64,000 nucleotides of DNA, taken from Actinomycetota bacterium. Its GTDB lineage: Bacteria > Actinomycetota > UBA4738 > HRBIN12. Every line of letters begins with the position of its first letter. Positions within the stretch are counted from its first letter, which is position 1. The notes under the pieces were generated by a model. The model ran no database searches. It worked only from the letters and a program-made list of their open reading frames with translations, and was not told the DNA's origin. Positions 7,976-15,412 of the stretch are shown in pieces. The stretch lies in contig DASSCU010000015.1 of the NCBI GenBank assembly GCA_035697485.1, forward strand, positions 62,001-126,000, in the 5' to 3' direction. Both the position numbers and the translations under genes were made by a program.

Positions 7976-9745
7976 ATGCGCGCTCCTCCCCGTTCCTCTT
8001 CGTCGGCGCTCGCCACGATCGTGATCGTGTCGGGGCTCCTCGCCGTTCCGACAGCGGCCCAAGCGGCGACACCCTCGACCGACGCCGCGACCACGTGGAT
8101 GCTCAACGCCAAGGTCTGGTCGCTGCAGGAAGCCGGAGGTTCCATGTGGGCGGGCGGCACGTTCACGAGGTACCTGACGCCGACCGGCGCGTCGGGGCCG
8201 ACGGCAACGGGCCTCGCGGCGTTCGATGCGGCCGGTGCACCCGCCGCCGTCGCGCTCCCGAACCTGGGATCGACCGCTTCGGTCGATGACCTCACCCTCG
8301 GACCGAACGGGGTGTTGTACGCCGCGGGCAAGTTCACATATACGTTCGGTGGTGCGTCGCGGAAGAACCTGGTGGGCATCGATCCCGCCACCGGCGCCAT
8401 CGTGCAAGGGTTCTCCACCCCCACGCTCAGGACCGTGCTGGCCACCTCGGATCGCGTCTACGCCGGCGGAGGCAAGCTGAGTGCCTACCGGTTCGACGGC
8501 ACGAAGGACTCGACGTTCACCGACGTGATCCCGTTGATCGACCCGGCGCTGCGGAGCCATACGACCCCGGATCAGTTCCGCGACCTCGACCTCCACGGAG
8601 GTGCGATCATCGCGACGGGGCAGTTCGACTTCATCAACGGCGCGGTTCAGAAGGTAGCCGTGAAGGTCGATCCCGTCTCCGGCGCGCCGATCCCGTGGAG
8701 CCTCGAGGGCATCGGAGCCACCAGCGCGGCCTTCGGCCTCGCGGCGCAGGTCGACGGCGATACCGTCTTTGTCGGCGCCGGCGGTTCGGATTTCGTGGGC
8801 GCCTACTCGGCGGTGACCGGCGAGGAACTCTGGAAGACCGACACGTCCGGGTCGGCGCAACAGGTCGCCCGCTACGACTCCCAAACCCTGATCGTGGGCG
8901 GACACTTCGAGTGGTCGGCCGCATCGAAGAACCAACAGTGCGGGAGCAACCAGAACCCGAACACGGCGTGCTTCTTCCAGCCCCGCCTGATCGCCGTCGA
9001 TGCCGCGACGGGCGCCGTCGACACGGGTTGGCGCCCGAACATCTGTTGCAACTACAACGGCGTCTGGGGACTCGCGGTCTCGGGGACGCAGCTCCACGTG
9101 GGGGGCCAATTCACCGAGGCAGGGAGCCGCACGCAGAAGTACTACGCCCGGTTCGACGCGGCCGGGGGGCCGCCACCGCCCCCGTCGGGCGAGGTGTTCA
9201 CCGATGGCTTCGAGAGCGGCGATCTGTCTGCGTGGACCTCGTCCAGCGGCCTGTCCGTGGGCCCGGGTTCCGCGCACACGGGTTCGTTCGGTGCGGCCGA
9301 TACGACATCGGTCGCGTGGGCCATGGCACAAACCGGATCACCGCACACCGACCTCTACGCGCGCATGTGGATCAACGTCGCCATGGGCAACCAGACCGTG
9401 CAGGTGATGCGGTTCCGCACGGACACGAACAAGACCCTCGTGACGATCTCGGTGCTGGGCAGCCGCAAGCTGCAGGTGAAGAGCAACACGACGGGGACGA
9501 CGATGTCGTCGACGCAGACGCTCGGCACCGGGTGGCACGACCTCCAGGTGCACGGGCTGGTCGACGGCTCCTCAGGGCGGATCGAGCTCTGGCTCGACGG
9601 CGCCAAGCTGATCGACCTCACCCCCACCTCGCTCGGCAGCACGGCGATCCGGAGGATCGAGATCGGCAACCGGGCGACCGGGAAGGTCTACGACGCGTCG
9701 TACGACGACGTCACGGTCGACACCGCCTTCGTGGTCGACGCCTGA
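7976..9745 (+). CDS. Secreted beta-propeller protein with C-terminal lectin-like domain
   Basis: A 589-aa exported protein. Residues 1-31 are a signal peptide ending AAQAA. About residues 35-390 hold repeated units with WAGGTFT, YAAGKFTYTFGG, YAGGGKLSAYR and HVGGQFTEAGS, typical of delta-60/WD-like propellers on bacterial cell-surface proteins. A proline-rich linker (GGPPPPPSGE) precedes a C-terminal concanavalin-like jelly roll opening FTDGFESGDLSAWTS, as in carbohydrate-binding or LamG-type domains. AGGAG 9 nt upstream supports the ATG. No catalytic motif was seen, so an adhesin or glycan-binding role is possible. Cysteines in a QQCGSNQNPNTACFFQP loop could form a disulfide. Confidence 0.7.
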   Translation: MRAPPRSSSSALATIVIVSGLLAVPTAAQAATPSTDAATTWMLNAKVWSLQEAGGSMWAGGTFTRYLTPTGASGPTATGLAAFDAAGAPAAVALPNLGSTASVDDLTLGPNGVLYAAGKFTYTFGGASRKNLVGIDPATGAIVQGFSTPTLRTVLATSDRVYAGGGKLSAYRFDGTKDSTFTDVIPLIDPALRSHTTPDQFRDLDLHGGAIIATGQFDFINGAVQKVAVKVDPVSGAPIPWSLEGIGATSAAFGLAAQVDGDTVFVGAGGSDFVGAYSAVTGEELWKTDTSGSAQQVARYDSQTLIVGGHFEWSAASKNQQCGSNQNPNTACFFQPRLIAVDAATGAVDTGWRPNICCNYNGVWGLAVSGTQLHVGGQFTEAGSRTQKYYARFDAAGGPPPPPSGEVFTDGFESGDLSAWTSSSGLSVGPGSAHTGSFGAADTTSVAWAMAQTGSPHTDLYARMWINVAMGNQTVQVMRFRTDTNKTLVTISVLGSRKLQVKSNTTGTTMSSTQTLGTGWHDLQVHGLVDGSSGRIELWLDGAKLIDLTPTSLGSTAIRRIEIGNRATGKVYDASYDDVTVDTAFVVDA

Positions 9746-9776
9746 CCGACACCTCGGTCGTGTCGTCGGAGGCGGG

Positions 9777-9782
9777 TAGCCT
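9777..9782 (+). promoter_or_regulatory. -10 element (TAGCCT) of the DUF192 gene, leaderless type
   Basis: TAGCCT lies 6 nt before a GTG at 9789, the same geometry as at glnA and nadE. This favours the GTG over the in-frame ATG at 9804. Confidence 0.45.
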
Positions 9783-9788
9783 GCGGCG

Positions 9789-10328
9789 GTGCGGCGATGC
9801 GAGATGACCGGCCCCCGGGGCCCCCGGTGGCGTGTCGATGTGCCGACGTCGCATCGCGAGCGGGTCCGTGGTCTCCGGGAGCGCGAGCGGCTCTCGGTCG
9901 ACGACGCGATGCTCTTCGAGCACTGTCGCTCCGTGCACACGATCGGCATGCGGTTTCCGATCACCGTGGCGGCGCTCGATCGGGAGTGGCGCGTCCGGCG
10001 GGTCTCAGTGGTTCGTCCGCGACGGGTGGTGCTCCCCCGCCCTCACGTCCGACACGTCCTGGAGCTCGCCGCCGACGCCGACGTGCGGCCGGGCGACCGC
10101 TTGGTGTTCGATCAGGCAGGTGTCGCCGACCCCCGCACGTCGGGACCGGGTCACCCCTGGCTATACTCTGTCGGCTGCCCTCGTGGCCGCTACCCTGCTG
10201 GAGGAGCACCTGCGCCCCCATCGTCTAGCGGCCTAGGACGCCGCCCTTTCAAGGCGGAAGCACGGGTTCGAATCCCGTTGGGGGCACGGTTCCGGCGCGG
10301 ATCCTCGGGTCTTCGCGCGGCACCGTGA
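9789..10328 (+). CDS. DUF192-family protein with a 3' end running through tRNA-Glu
   Basis: Residues up to about 113 match the small DUF192 family: RVRGLRERERLSVDDAMLF, then HTIGMRFPITVAALD, then VVRPRRVVLP and VLELAADADVRPGDRLVF. The biochemical role of the family is poorly known. Usual proteins end shortly after this point. Here no stop codon occurs and the frame continues about 65 codons through the whole of tRNA-Glu to a TGA at 10326-10328. The tail is low-complexity and probably not selected as protein. No signal peptide is seen, although many relatives are exported. A lost stop, a frameshift or genuine overlap are all possible. Confidence 0.65.
   Translation: MRRCEMTGPRGPRWRVDVPTSHRERVRGLRERERLSVDDAMLFEHCRSVHTIGMRFPITVAALDREWRVRRVSVVRPRRVVLPRPHVRHVLELAADADVRPGDRLVFDQAGVADPRTSGPGHPWLYSVGCPRGRYPAGGAPAPPSSSGLGRRPFKAEARVRIPLGARFRRGSSGLRAAP
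10214..10286 (+). tRNA. tRNA-Glu (anticodon TTC)
   Basis: The acceptor GCCCCCA pairs with TGGGGGC. The anticodon arm is CCGCC-CTTTCAA-GGCGG, giving TTC. The T arm is CGGG-TTCGAAT-CCCG. A TATACT hexamer at 10162-10167 is a possible upstream promoter element. The gene lies inside the DUF192 reading frame. Confidence 0.95.
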
Positions 10329-10345
10329 CAACAGGAACACCACGT

Positions 10346-10424
10346 GCGCCCGTAGAGGAGTCAGGCCGTCCTCACCGCCCTGTCAAGGCGGAGATCGCGG
10401 GATCGAAGCCCGTCGGGCGCGCCA
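10346..10424 (+). tRNA. tRNA-Asp (anticodon GTC), CCA encoded
   Basis: The acceptor GCGCCCG pairs with CGGGCGC, and the discriminator G is followed by CCA. The D arm is GAGG/CCTC. The anticodon arm CCGCC-CTGTCAA-GGCGG gives GTC. The T loop reads ATCGAAG, so the nearly universal T54 is A, and one T-stem closing pair is a G-T wobble. It is followed at once by a strong terminator. Confidence 0.88.
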
Positions 10425-10426
10425 TC

Positions 10427-10468
10427 GACGCCGCGCCGGCCCTCCGAGGTCGGCGCGGCGTCCGTTTT
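10427..10468 (+). terminator. Intrinsic terminator after tRNA-Asp
   Basis: A perfect 12-bp GC stem (10427-10438 with 10451-10462), a 12-nt loop, and CGTTTT directly after the stem. It also separates the tRNAs from the convergent Mth938-like gene. Confidence 0.85.
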
Positions 10469-10479
10469 CCCTGAGCTCC

Positions 10480-10827
10480 TCAGCAGGTCACATGCAGGAT
10501 CGCGTTCGTCTCCGGATCGCCAGAACGCAGGAGTTCGATCGCCTGGAGGGTCGGCGTGACGACGAGCTCGACGTGGCGTCGGGTGGCCTCCTGGCGGACC
10601 TCCTCGAGCACCGGAAGCGCCCCCGAGGCGCCACTGCCGATCACCAGCCGACGGCACGCCCACGGGATCTCCTCGGCGGCCGATAGCGGGGTATGCCCGG
10701 CCGTACGGAGCGCCTTCGAGGGACCCTTGTCCCGTCGGCCGACGCGCCCGTCCTCGATCACCACGTCGTGCTCGTACGTCACATCGTCGATCTCGATGGA
10801 CCCGAACGCGTACCGACCGAAGTGCAT
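10480..10827 (-). CDS. Mth938-like domain protein
   Basis: A 115-aa protein of the Mth938-like (DUF498/AAMDC) family, of unknown biochemical function. It opens with YAFGSIEIDDVTYEHDVVI, has the central glycine turn LVIGSGASGALPVLEEV, and ends AILHVTC, all family hallmarks. The start is leaderless: TAGCAT lies 6 nt before the ATG. It is convergent with the tRNA-Asp terminator. Confidence 0.8.
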   Translation of the reverse strand: MHFGRYAFGSIEIDDVTYEHDVVIEDGRVGRRDKGPSKALRTAGHTPLSAAEEIPWACRRLVIGSGASGALPVLEEVRQEATRRHVELVVTPTLQAIELLRSGDPETNAILHVTC

Positions 10828-10833
10828 GCCTCG

Positions 10834-10839
10834 ATGCTA
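10834..10839 (-). promoter_or_regulatory. -10 element (TAGCAT) of the Mth938-like gene, leaderless type
   Basis: On the minus strand TAGCAT is followed by 6 nt and the ATG. Confidence 0.45.
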
Positions 10840-10906
10840 GTACCGGCCCTGCACCGGACACCAGCGGGACCGCGGCAGCTCACCATCACCGCATACGACC
10901 GTTCGG

Positions 10907-11077
10907 AGTCCCGAGCCACCTCCAGTCCGTGCATTTCATCGCGCTGGTGATGACCTCGGGCGATCCCGCCGGTCGTCGATCGGCCCGGGCCAGGTTGGGG
11001 CGGCGGGGATCCCCGATCTGGCAGGTCAGCGCGTTGGCCGTCACGCCCTGGTAACGGAACCGGCCGTTCTGGTAACG
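10907..11077 (+). repeat. Structured dispersed repeat, copy 1
   Basis: A 171-nt element repeated at 12772-12943, with a 43-nt core (starting tcatcgcgctggtgatgacc) identical in both. It contains two hairpins, GCCGGTC/GATCGGC and GCCAGGTTGGGG/CCCCGATCTGGC. Positions that differ from copy 2 keep the pairing through G-T wobbles. It ends with two direct repeats of tggtaacg. No gene is seen between 11078 and the next start at 11381. Confidence 0.85.
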
Positions 11078-11380
11078 CCTCAGTCACCAGGCGGGGCCAT
11101 CGACCCCGGATGCCGCAGGTCACCTCACCTCTACTCCGTCGCCTCGACGCGGATGGCGGGTGGTCGTGGTCCGCGATGCCGTCGACGCGTCCGACGAAGC
11201 ACGGGCAGGAACTCCCCCGGATCCGCGGCATAGGCACCCATCTCGTCGGTACGGCGCCTCGCCCGAATGGCTCCATACCGTCGACCGGTCTTGGGAGCTC
11301 GACCGTTCGTTCGGCGACGTCCCCTCTGCAACACCTCTCATCGCCTTGCGCCTCGATCCCGGACCCCCGAGGATGCCTTC

Positions 11381-12751
11381 GTGGGCCCCCACCCCGAGAC
11401 TCATTACGCCAAGGCCGCCGACGGCGTGAACGTCGCCTATCAGGCGTTCGGCGACGGTCCGGTCGACATCCTGTTCGTGCTGGGTTGGGTGACGCACGTC
11501 GAGCGGATGTGGGACCAGCCGCGGATCGTGCGGTTCCTCGAGCGGCTCGCGACGTTCGGTCGGGTGATGGTCTTCGACAAGCGAGGGGTCGGGATGTCCG
11601 ACCGTGTCCCCGACGACCGGCTCCCCTCGCTCGAGGTGCGGATCGACGACGCCCGGGCCGTGATGGATGCCGTCGGGTCGAACCGCGCGGTCGTGCTCGG
11701 TCATTCCGAGGGCGGTCCGATGGCCACCCTGTTCGCGGCGACGCATCCGGAACGCTCGATCGCGTTGGTGTTGTTCGGCACCGCCGCCTGCTGGAACAAT
11801 GCCCTGGACTACCCGTTCAGGCGTCCGACCCACGAGCACGAGGCGGAGGTGGCCTCGTTCATGGAGCGTCGGGATCGGCTGTGGGGCACCGAAGAGCTTG
11901 CCCGTCAGTACCTCGAAGAGGCCTTCGCGCCGTCGTACGGGGACGACACTCAGCTGGTGGCTTGGCTCGCGGACTACATGCGGAACGCCGCGAGTCCCGG
12001 CGCGGTGAACGCCTTCTCCCGGATGAATGCCCGCATCGACGTCCGTTCGGCCCTTCCCGCCATCCACGTGCCGACCCTCGTACTGGCACGTAACGACGAC
12101 CTCGACGTTCCGATGGCGGAGACGAAGTGGATGGCCGAGCAGATCCGGGGTGCCAGGTTCCTGTCCTTCCCCGGTGACGACCACTACATCTTCATCGGGA
12201 ACCAGGGCGAGCTGCTCGATGAGATCGAGCGGTTCGTGACCGAGGTCCGCGGCGATGAAGCCGACCTCGACCGCCTGCTCGCTACCGTGCTGTTCACCGA
12301 CATCGTCGACTCGACCGTGACCGCCGCGGAGCTGGGCGACAAGGGTTGGCGAACGCTCGTCGAGCGGCACCACGGGCTGGTCCGCGCGCTGCTCGGCCGG
12401 TTCCGCGGCACCGAGGTCGACACCGCCGGGGACGGCTTCTTCGCCACCTTCGACGGTCCGGCGCGGGCCGTGCGCTGCGCGCAGGCGATCGCCCGGGCCG
12501 TGCCGGAGCTCGGGATCGAGGTGCGAGCCGGCGTTCACACCGGCGAGGTGGAGTCGATCGCCGGGAAGATCGGCGGGATCGCCGTGAACATCGGGGCGCG
12601 CATCGCGTCGCTCGCGCGGTCCTCTGAGGTACTTGTCTCACACACCGTCGAGGGACTCGTTTCCGGATCGGGTCTCGTGTTCGAGGACGCGGGAGTCCAT
12701 CCACTGAAGGGCGTCCCCGGCGATTGGCAGCTCTATCGCCTCGTACGCTGA
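11381..12751 (+). CDS. Alpha/beta hydrolase fused to a class III adenylate/guanylate cyclase
   Basis: A 456-aa fusion resembling mycobacterial Rv1900c (LipJ). Residues 1-275 form an alpha/beta hydrolase with the nucleophile elbow GHSEGG and a C-terminal His in PGDDHYIF. Residues 295-456 form a class III cyclase domain. Metal Asp residues are in FTDIVDST and TAGDGFF, and the Asn/Arg pair for ribose and phosphate is in NIGARI, so it is probably catalytically competent, although ATP versus GTP cannot be decided. The GTG at 11381 is chosen because the family starts there (GPHPETHYAKAADG); the longer frame is arginine-rich and unlike the family. Copies of the structured repeat lie on both sides. 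Confidence 0.88.
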   Translation: MGPHPETHYAKAADGVNVAYQAFGDGPVDILFVLGWVTHVERMWDQPRIVRFLERLATFGRVMVFDKRGVGMSDRVPDDRLPSLEVRIDDARAVMDAVGSNRAVVLGHSEGGPMATLFAATHPERSIALVLFGTAACWNNALDYPFRRPTHEHEAEVASFMERRDRLWGTEELARQYLEEAFAPSYGDDTQLVAWLADYMRNAASPGAVNAFSRMNARIDVRSALPAIHVPTLVLARNDDLDVPMAETKWMAEQIRGARFLSFPGDDHYIFIGNQGELLDEIERFVTEVRGDEADLDRLLATVLFTDIVDSTVTAAELGDKGWRTLVERHHGLVRALLGRFRGTEVDTAGDGFFATFDGPARAVRCAQAIARAVPELGIEVRAGVHTGEVESIAGKIGGIAVNIGARIASLARSSEVLVSHTVEGLVSGSGLVFEDAGVHPLKGVPGDWQLYRLVR

Positions 12752-12771
12752 GGGTCGCCCCGCCGTTACCG

Positions 12772-12943
12772 AGTCCCGAGCCACCTCCTGTCGCTACACT
12801 TCATCGCGCTGGTGATGACCTCGGGCGATCCCGCCGGTCGTCGACCGGCCCGGGCCAGGTCGGGGCGATAGAAATCCTCGACCTGGCAGGTCAGCGATTT
12901 GTCCCGTGCCACCGTGGTAACGGATTCGGCCAGTCTGGTAACG
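12772..12943 (+). repeat. Structured dispersed repeat, copy 2
   Basis: Same element and orientation as copy 1. Hairpins are GCCGGTC/GACCGGC (3-nt loop) and a 12-bp stem with one mismatch between 12854-12865 and 12876-12887 (approximate). It begins 20 nt after the hydrolase-cyclase stop and ends with the paired tggtaacg motifs. Confidence 0.85.
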
Positions 12944-13361
12944 GCGTAGCTACGCAGCGGCCCCACAGACGTCGCGGCGCTACGAAACGCCGCAGATCGC
13001 CACGATCTAGGCATCGGCCGCTCCCTCGTCGCCGCCAGAGGTTTCCGCCCAGGCGGCGTCGACGACGATCGCCGCACCCTCATCGAGCGCCTCGACCCTA
13101 GGTCACTGAACCCGGCGGCCGTCAAGTCGTCACGGCGACCGCGAGCGACTGGACCGTGGGCAGCTCGTCGCCGGTGACGACGCCGGCGGCGGCGTCGCGC
13201 GCGGCGAGGAGCCGTGCGGCGCGCCAGGCCTTCCGTTCCCATCGGTCATGACAGCACGTGACAGCGGTCCGGGCCTCCTCGAGTTTCAACACCGGGCTCG
13301 CTCCCGAATTCGAGGGCCACCCCTGATGCAGGCGGAAGTGTCGCGTGCGACGATTTCGCCT
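12944..13361. other. Intergenic stretch without a recognised gene
   Basis: About 420 bases between repeat copy 2 and the receiver gene. Open frames here have no convincing start, family motif or ribosome binding site. A minus-strand run near 13010-13100 reads as a plausible C-terminal tail (VEALDEGAAIVVDAAW) but has no upstream gene, so it may be a remnant. Confidence 0.4.
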
Positions 13362-13718
13362 GTGACGGCGAGGATCCTGATCGTCGATGACCACGCCGGT
13401 TTCCGGTCGTACGCCCGCGCGTTGCTCGTGGCCGAGGGGTTCGACGTCGTGGGTGAGGCGACCGATGGGGCATCGGCGCTCGAGATGGCGCGGTCGCTCG
13501 CGCCCGAACTCGTGTTGCTGGATGTGGCGTTGCCCGACATGGACGGCTTCGCCGTCTGCGACGCGCTGCTGGAGGAGAGCGCCGGCTTGGCGGTGGTTCT
13601 GACGTCGAGCCGCGACGTCTCCTCCTACCGCCGGAGACTGGAGCGAAGTCGGGCCCACGGGTTCATCCCGAAGGGCGAGCTCTCTGGCCCCGCGCTCGCC
13701 GCGTTCGCGGACGGGTAG
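13362..13718 (+). CDS. Receiver-only response regulator
   Basis: A 118-aa CheY-like single receiver domain with no output domain. The acidic pocket is in ILIVDDH, the phospho-acceptor Asp in LLDVALPDMDG, the switch Ser/Thr in VLTSS and the Lys in IPKGE, so the phosphorylation site is intact. The GTG at 13362 directly precedes the first beta strand and is preferred; an ATG at 13326 would add 12 residues. It ends 5 nt before the kinase gene, so the pair is co-transcribed. As a receiver without output it may relay phosphate or act through protein contact. Confidence 0.85.
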   Translation: MTARILIVDDHAGFRSYARALLVAEGFDVVGEATDGASALEMARSLAPELVLLDVALPDMDGFAVCDALLEESAGLAVVLTSSRDVSSYRRRLERSRAHGFIPKGELSGPALAAFADG

Positions 13719-13723
13719 AGCGC

Positions 13724-15307
13724 ATGCGGCTCCTGCGGCTCGCGCTGCTCCCGGGCGCTGCAGCCCTGGCTTTCGCGGCCGAATGGGTCTCGTACCAGAC
13801 TGGCGACCTCGCCCTTGTCGTGGCCGACGCCCTCGTCGGCCTCGTGCTCGTCACGTGCGGCGTCGTCGCCTGGGAGCGGCGCGGCGCGAGCCGCGTCGGG
13901 CCGCTGATGGCTCTCTCGGGCTACACGTGGTTCGCCGGCAACCTCTGGCCGCAGCTCCTCTACCTGCACCGCGGGCCCCTCGTTCACCTCCATATCTCGT
14001 ATCCGACGGGCCGTCTCCGGCGGAGGCTCGCGCGGGCAACGGTCGTCGCCGCCTATGTCAACGCGCTGGTCGAGCCCGTCGCGCGGAATGACGTCGTCAC
14101 GCTGGTGATCGCCGCGCTGGTCGCCGCCGCGGCCCTCGACGGCTTCCTCCGTGCCTCGGGCACCGCCCGGCGGGCCGGCGTTCCCGCTCTTGCGGCGGCG
14201 CTCACATTCGCGTCCGTGCTGGCGCTCGGCGCCGTGCAGCGGCTCGCCGGCTGGGACGCCGACCGAGAGGTGCTCTGGGCGTACGACATCGTGATCGCGT
14301 GCCTCGCGCTCGTTCTCCTCGTGGATCTCCTCCGCGGGCGGTGGGCCGAGGCCGTGGTCGCCGACCTCGTCGTCGACCTGGGGAAGCGGGCCGACACGCG
14401 GACGCTTCGGGACGAGCTCGGGCGCGCGCTCGGCGACCGCTCCCTCGTCCTCGGCTACTGGCTCCCGGAGGAAGATCGCTACGTCGACGATGCAGGTCGT
14501 CCAGTCGAGCTGCCGGAACCCGCAGCGGACAGAGCGGTGACGCCGATCGCACACGACGGGGAGCCGGTCGCGTTGCTCGTTCACGACCAGGCGGTGCTCG
14601 AGGACCCGGCCCTGGTCGATGCCGTTGCCTCGACCGCGAGCATGGCGGTCTCGAACGCCCGCCTCCAGGCGGAGGTGCGGGCACGCGTGCTCGAGCTCGC
14701 TGCCTCACGCCGGCGGATCGTCGAGGCCGCGGACGCCCAGAGGCGTCGCCTCGAGCGGGAGCTGCGCGACGGCGCCGAGCGCCGCCTCGCCCTCGTCGCA
14801 GAGCTCATCGAGGTGGCGCGAGCGGGCGCAGACGGTCCGGCCACGGCGATGCTTAGGGATGTCGAGGAGGAGGTGCGAGGTGCCCGCGCAGAGCTCCACG
14901 ACTTCGCTCAGGGCATCCACCCAAGCACGCTGACCGAGGGAGGCCTGGCCGCCGCGCTCCCGGCGCTCACGATCCGGGCTGGTCTGCCCGTCGAGCTATC
15001 GGTGGCGCTCGGTCGGCTGGCTCCGACCGCCGAAGCGGCCGTCTACTTCCTCTGCTCGGAAGCGCTTGCGAACGCGGCGAAGTATGCCGAGGCGACGCGT
15101 ATGACGATCGACGTTGACGAGTCGGAGGGGTTCGTGCTCGTGACGATCGCAGACGATGGCATCGGCGGCGCGGACGCGAGCCGCGGCTCGGGCCTGCGCG
15201 GCCTCGCCGACCGTGTGGAGGCCCTCGGCGGGCAGCTTTCCGTCCGGAGCCCGATCGGCGGCGGCACTCGGCTGGTCGCGACGATCCCGACCGACGAGCA
15301 TGTGTAA
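13724..15307 (+). CDS. NarL-type sensor kinase lacking the phospho-acceptor histidine
   Basis: A 527-aa membrane sensor. Residues 1 to about 205 hold several membrane helices, then a GAF-like segment, then a HisKA_3/HATPase_c core. In the dimerisation helix the motif normally read ERDLHDGAQQR is [11 protein letters not shown], so the phospho-acceptor His is Arg348 (codon CGC at 14765-14767, one base from CAC). The ATPase part looks intact: N box [13 protein letters not shown]1 box DDGIGGA, G2 box [11 protein letters not shown]. It should bind ATP but cannot autophosphorylate in the usual way. The homologous kinase at 17028-18746 has the opposite defect. It is co-transcribed with the receiver gene. 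Confidence 0.88.
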   Translation: MRLLRLALLPGAAALAFAAEWVSYQTGDLALVVADALVGLVLVTCGVVAWERRGASRVGPLMALSGYTWFAGNLWPQLLYLHRGPLVHLHISYPTGRLRRRLARATVVAAYVNALVEPVARNDVVTLVIAALVAAAALDGFLRASGTARRAGVPALAAALTFASVLALGAVQRLAGWDADREVLWAYDIVIACLALVLLVDLLRGRWAEAVVADLVVDLGKRADTRTLRDELGRALGDRSLVLGYWLPEEDRYVDDAGRPVELPEPAADRAVTPIAHDGEPVALLVHDQAVLEDPALVDAVASTASMAVSNARLQAEVRARVLELAASRRRIVEAADAQRRRLERELRDGAERRLALVAELIEVARAGADGPATAMLRDVEEEVRGARAELHDFAQGIHPSTLTEGGLAAALPALTIRAGLPVELSVALGRLAPTAEAAVYFLCSEALANAAKYAEATRMTIDVDESEGFVLVTIADDGIGGADASRGSGLRGLADRVEALGGQLSVRSPIGGGTRLVATIPTDEHV

Positions 15308-15355
15308 GGAACGGGTCAAGACGCGCCGTAGCTCTCGCCGTCGTGTCGTCCGGAC

Positions 15356-15395
15356 CGGGCCGGCCCCGGTCGAGCAGATCGCCGGGGCCGGCCCG
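15356..15395. terminator. Bidirectional hairpin between convergent genes
   Basis: A perfect 14-bp GC-rich inverted repeat (15356-15369 with 15382-15395) with a 12-nt loop, in the 105-nt gap between the convergent kinase and binding-protein genes. There is no clear T tract, so efficiency is uncertain. Confidence 0.6.
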
Positions 15396-15412
15396 AAGCG
15401 TCGGCTGGGTCC

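Noticed and set aside
10828-11380. Coding sequence between the Mth938-like gene and the hydrolase-cyclase
   Set aside because: Several frames are open, but all overlap the repeat or are arginine-rich without starts, so only the repeat is reported.
12766-13242. Minus-strand frame ending in ITSAMKCSDRRWLG, similar to one at 19508-20266
   Set aside because: The similarity is due to the structured nucleotide repeat read in the same frame, not to a conserved protein; neither has a start or domain.
12944-13250. Possible integrase remnant on the minus strand (VEALDEGAAIVVDAAW)
   Set aside because: A short C-terminal-like run without catalytic residues or an upstream gene is not enough to call a recombinase.
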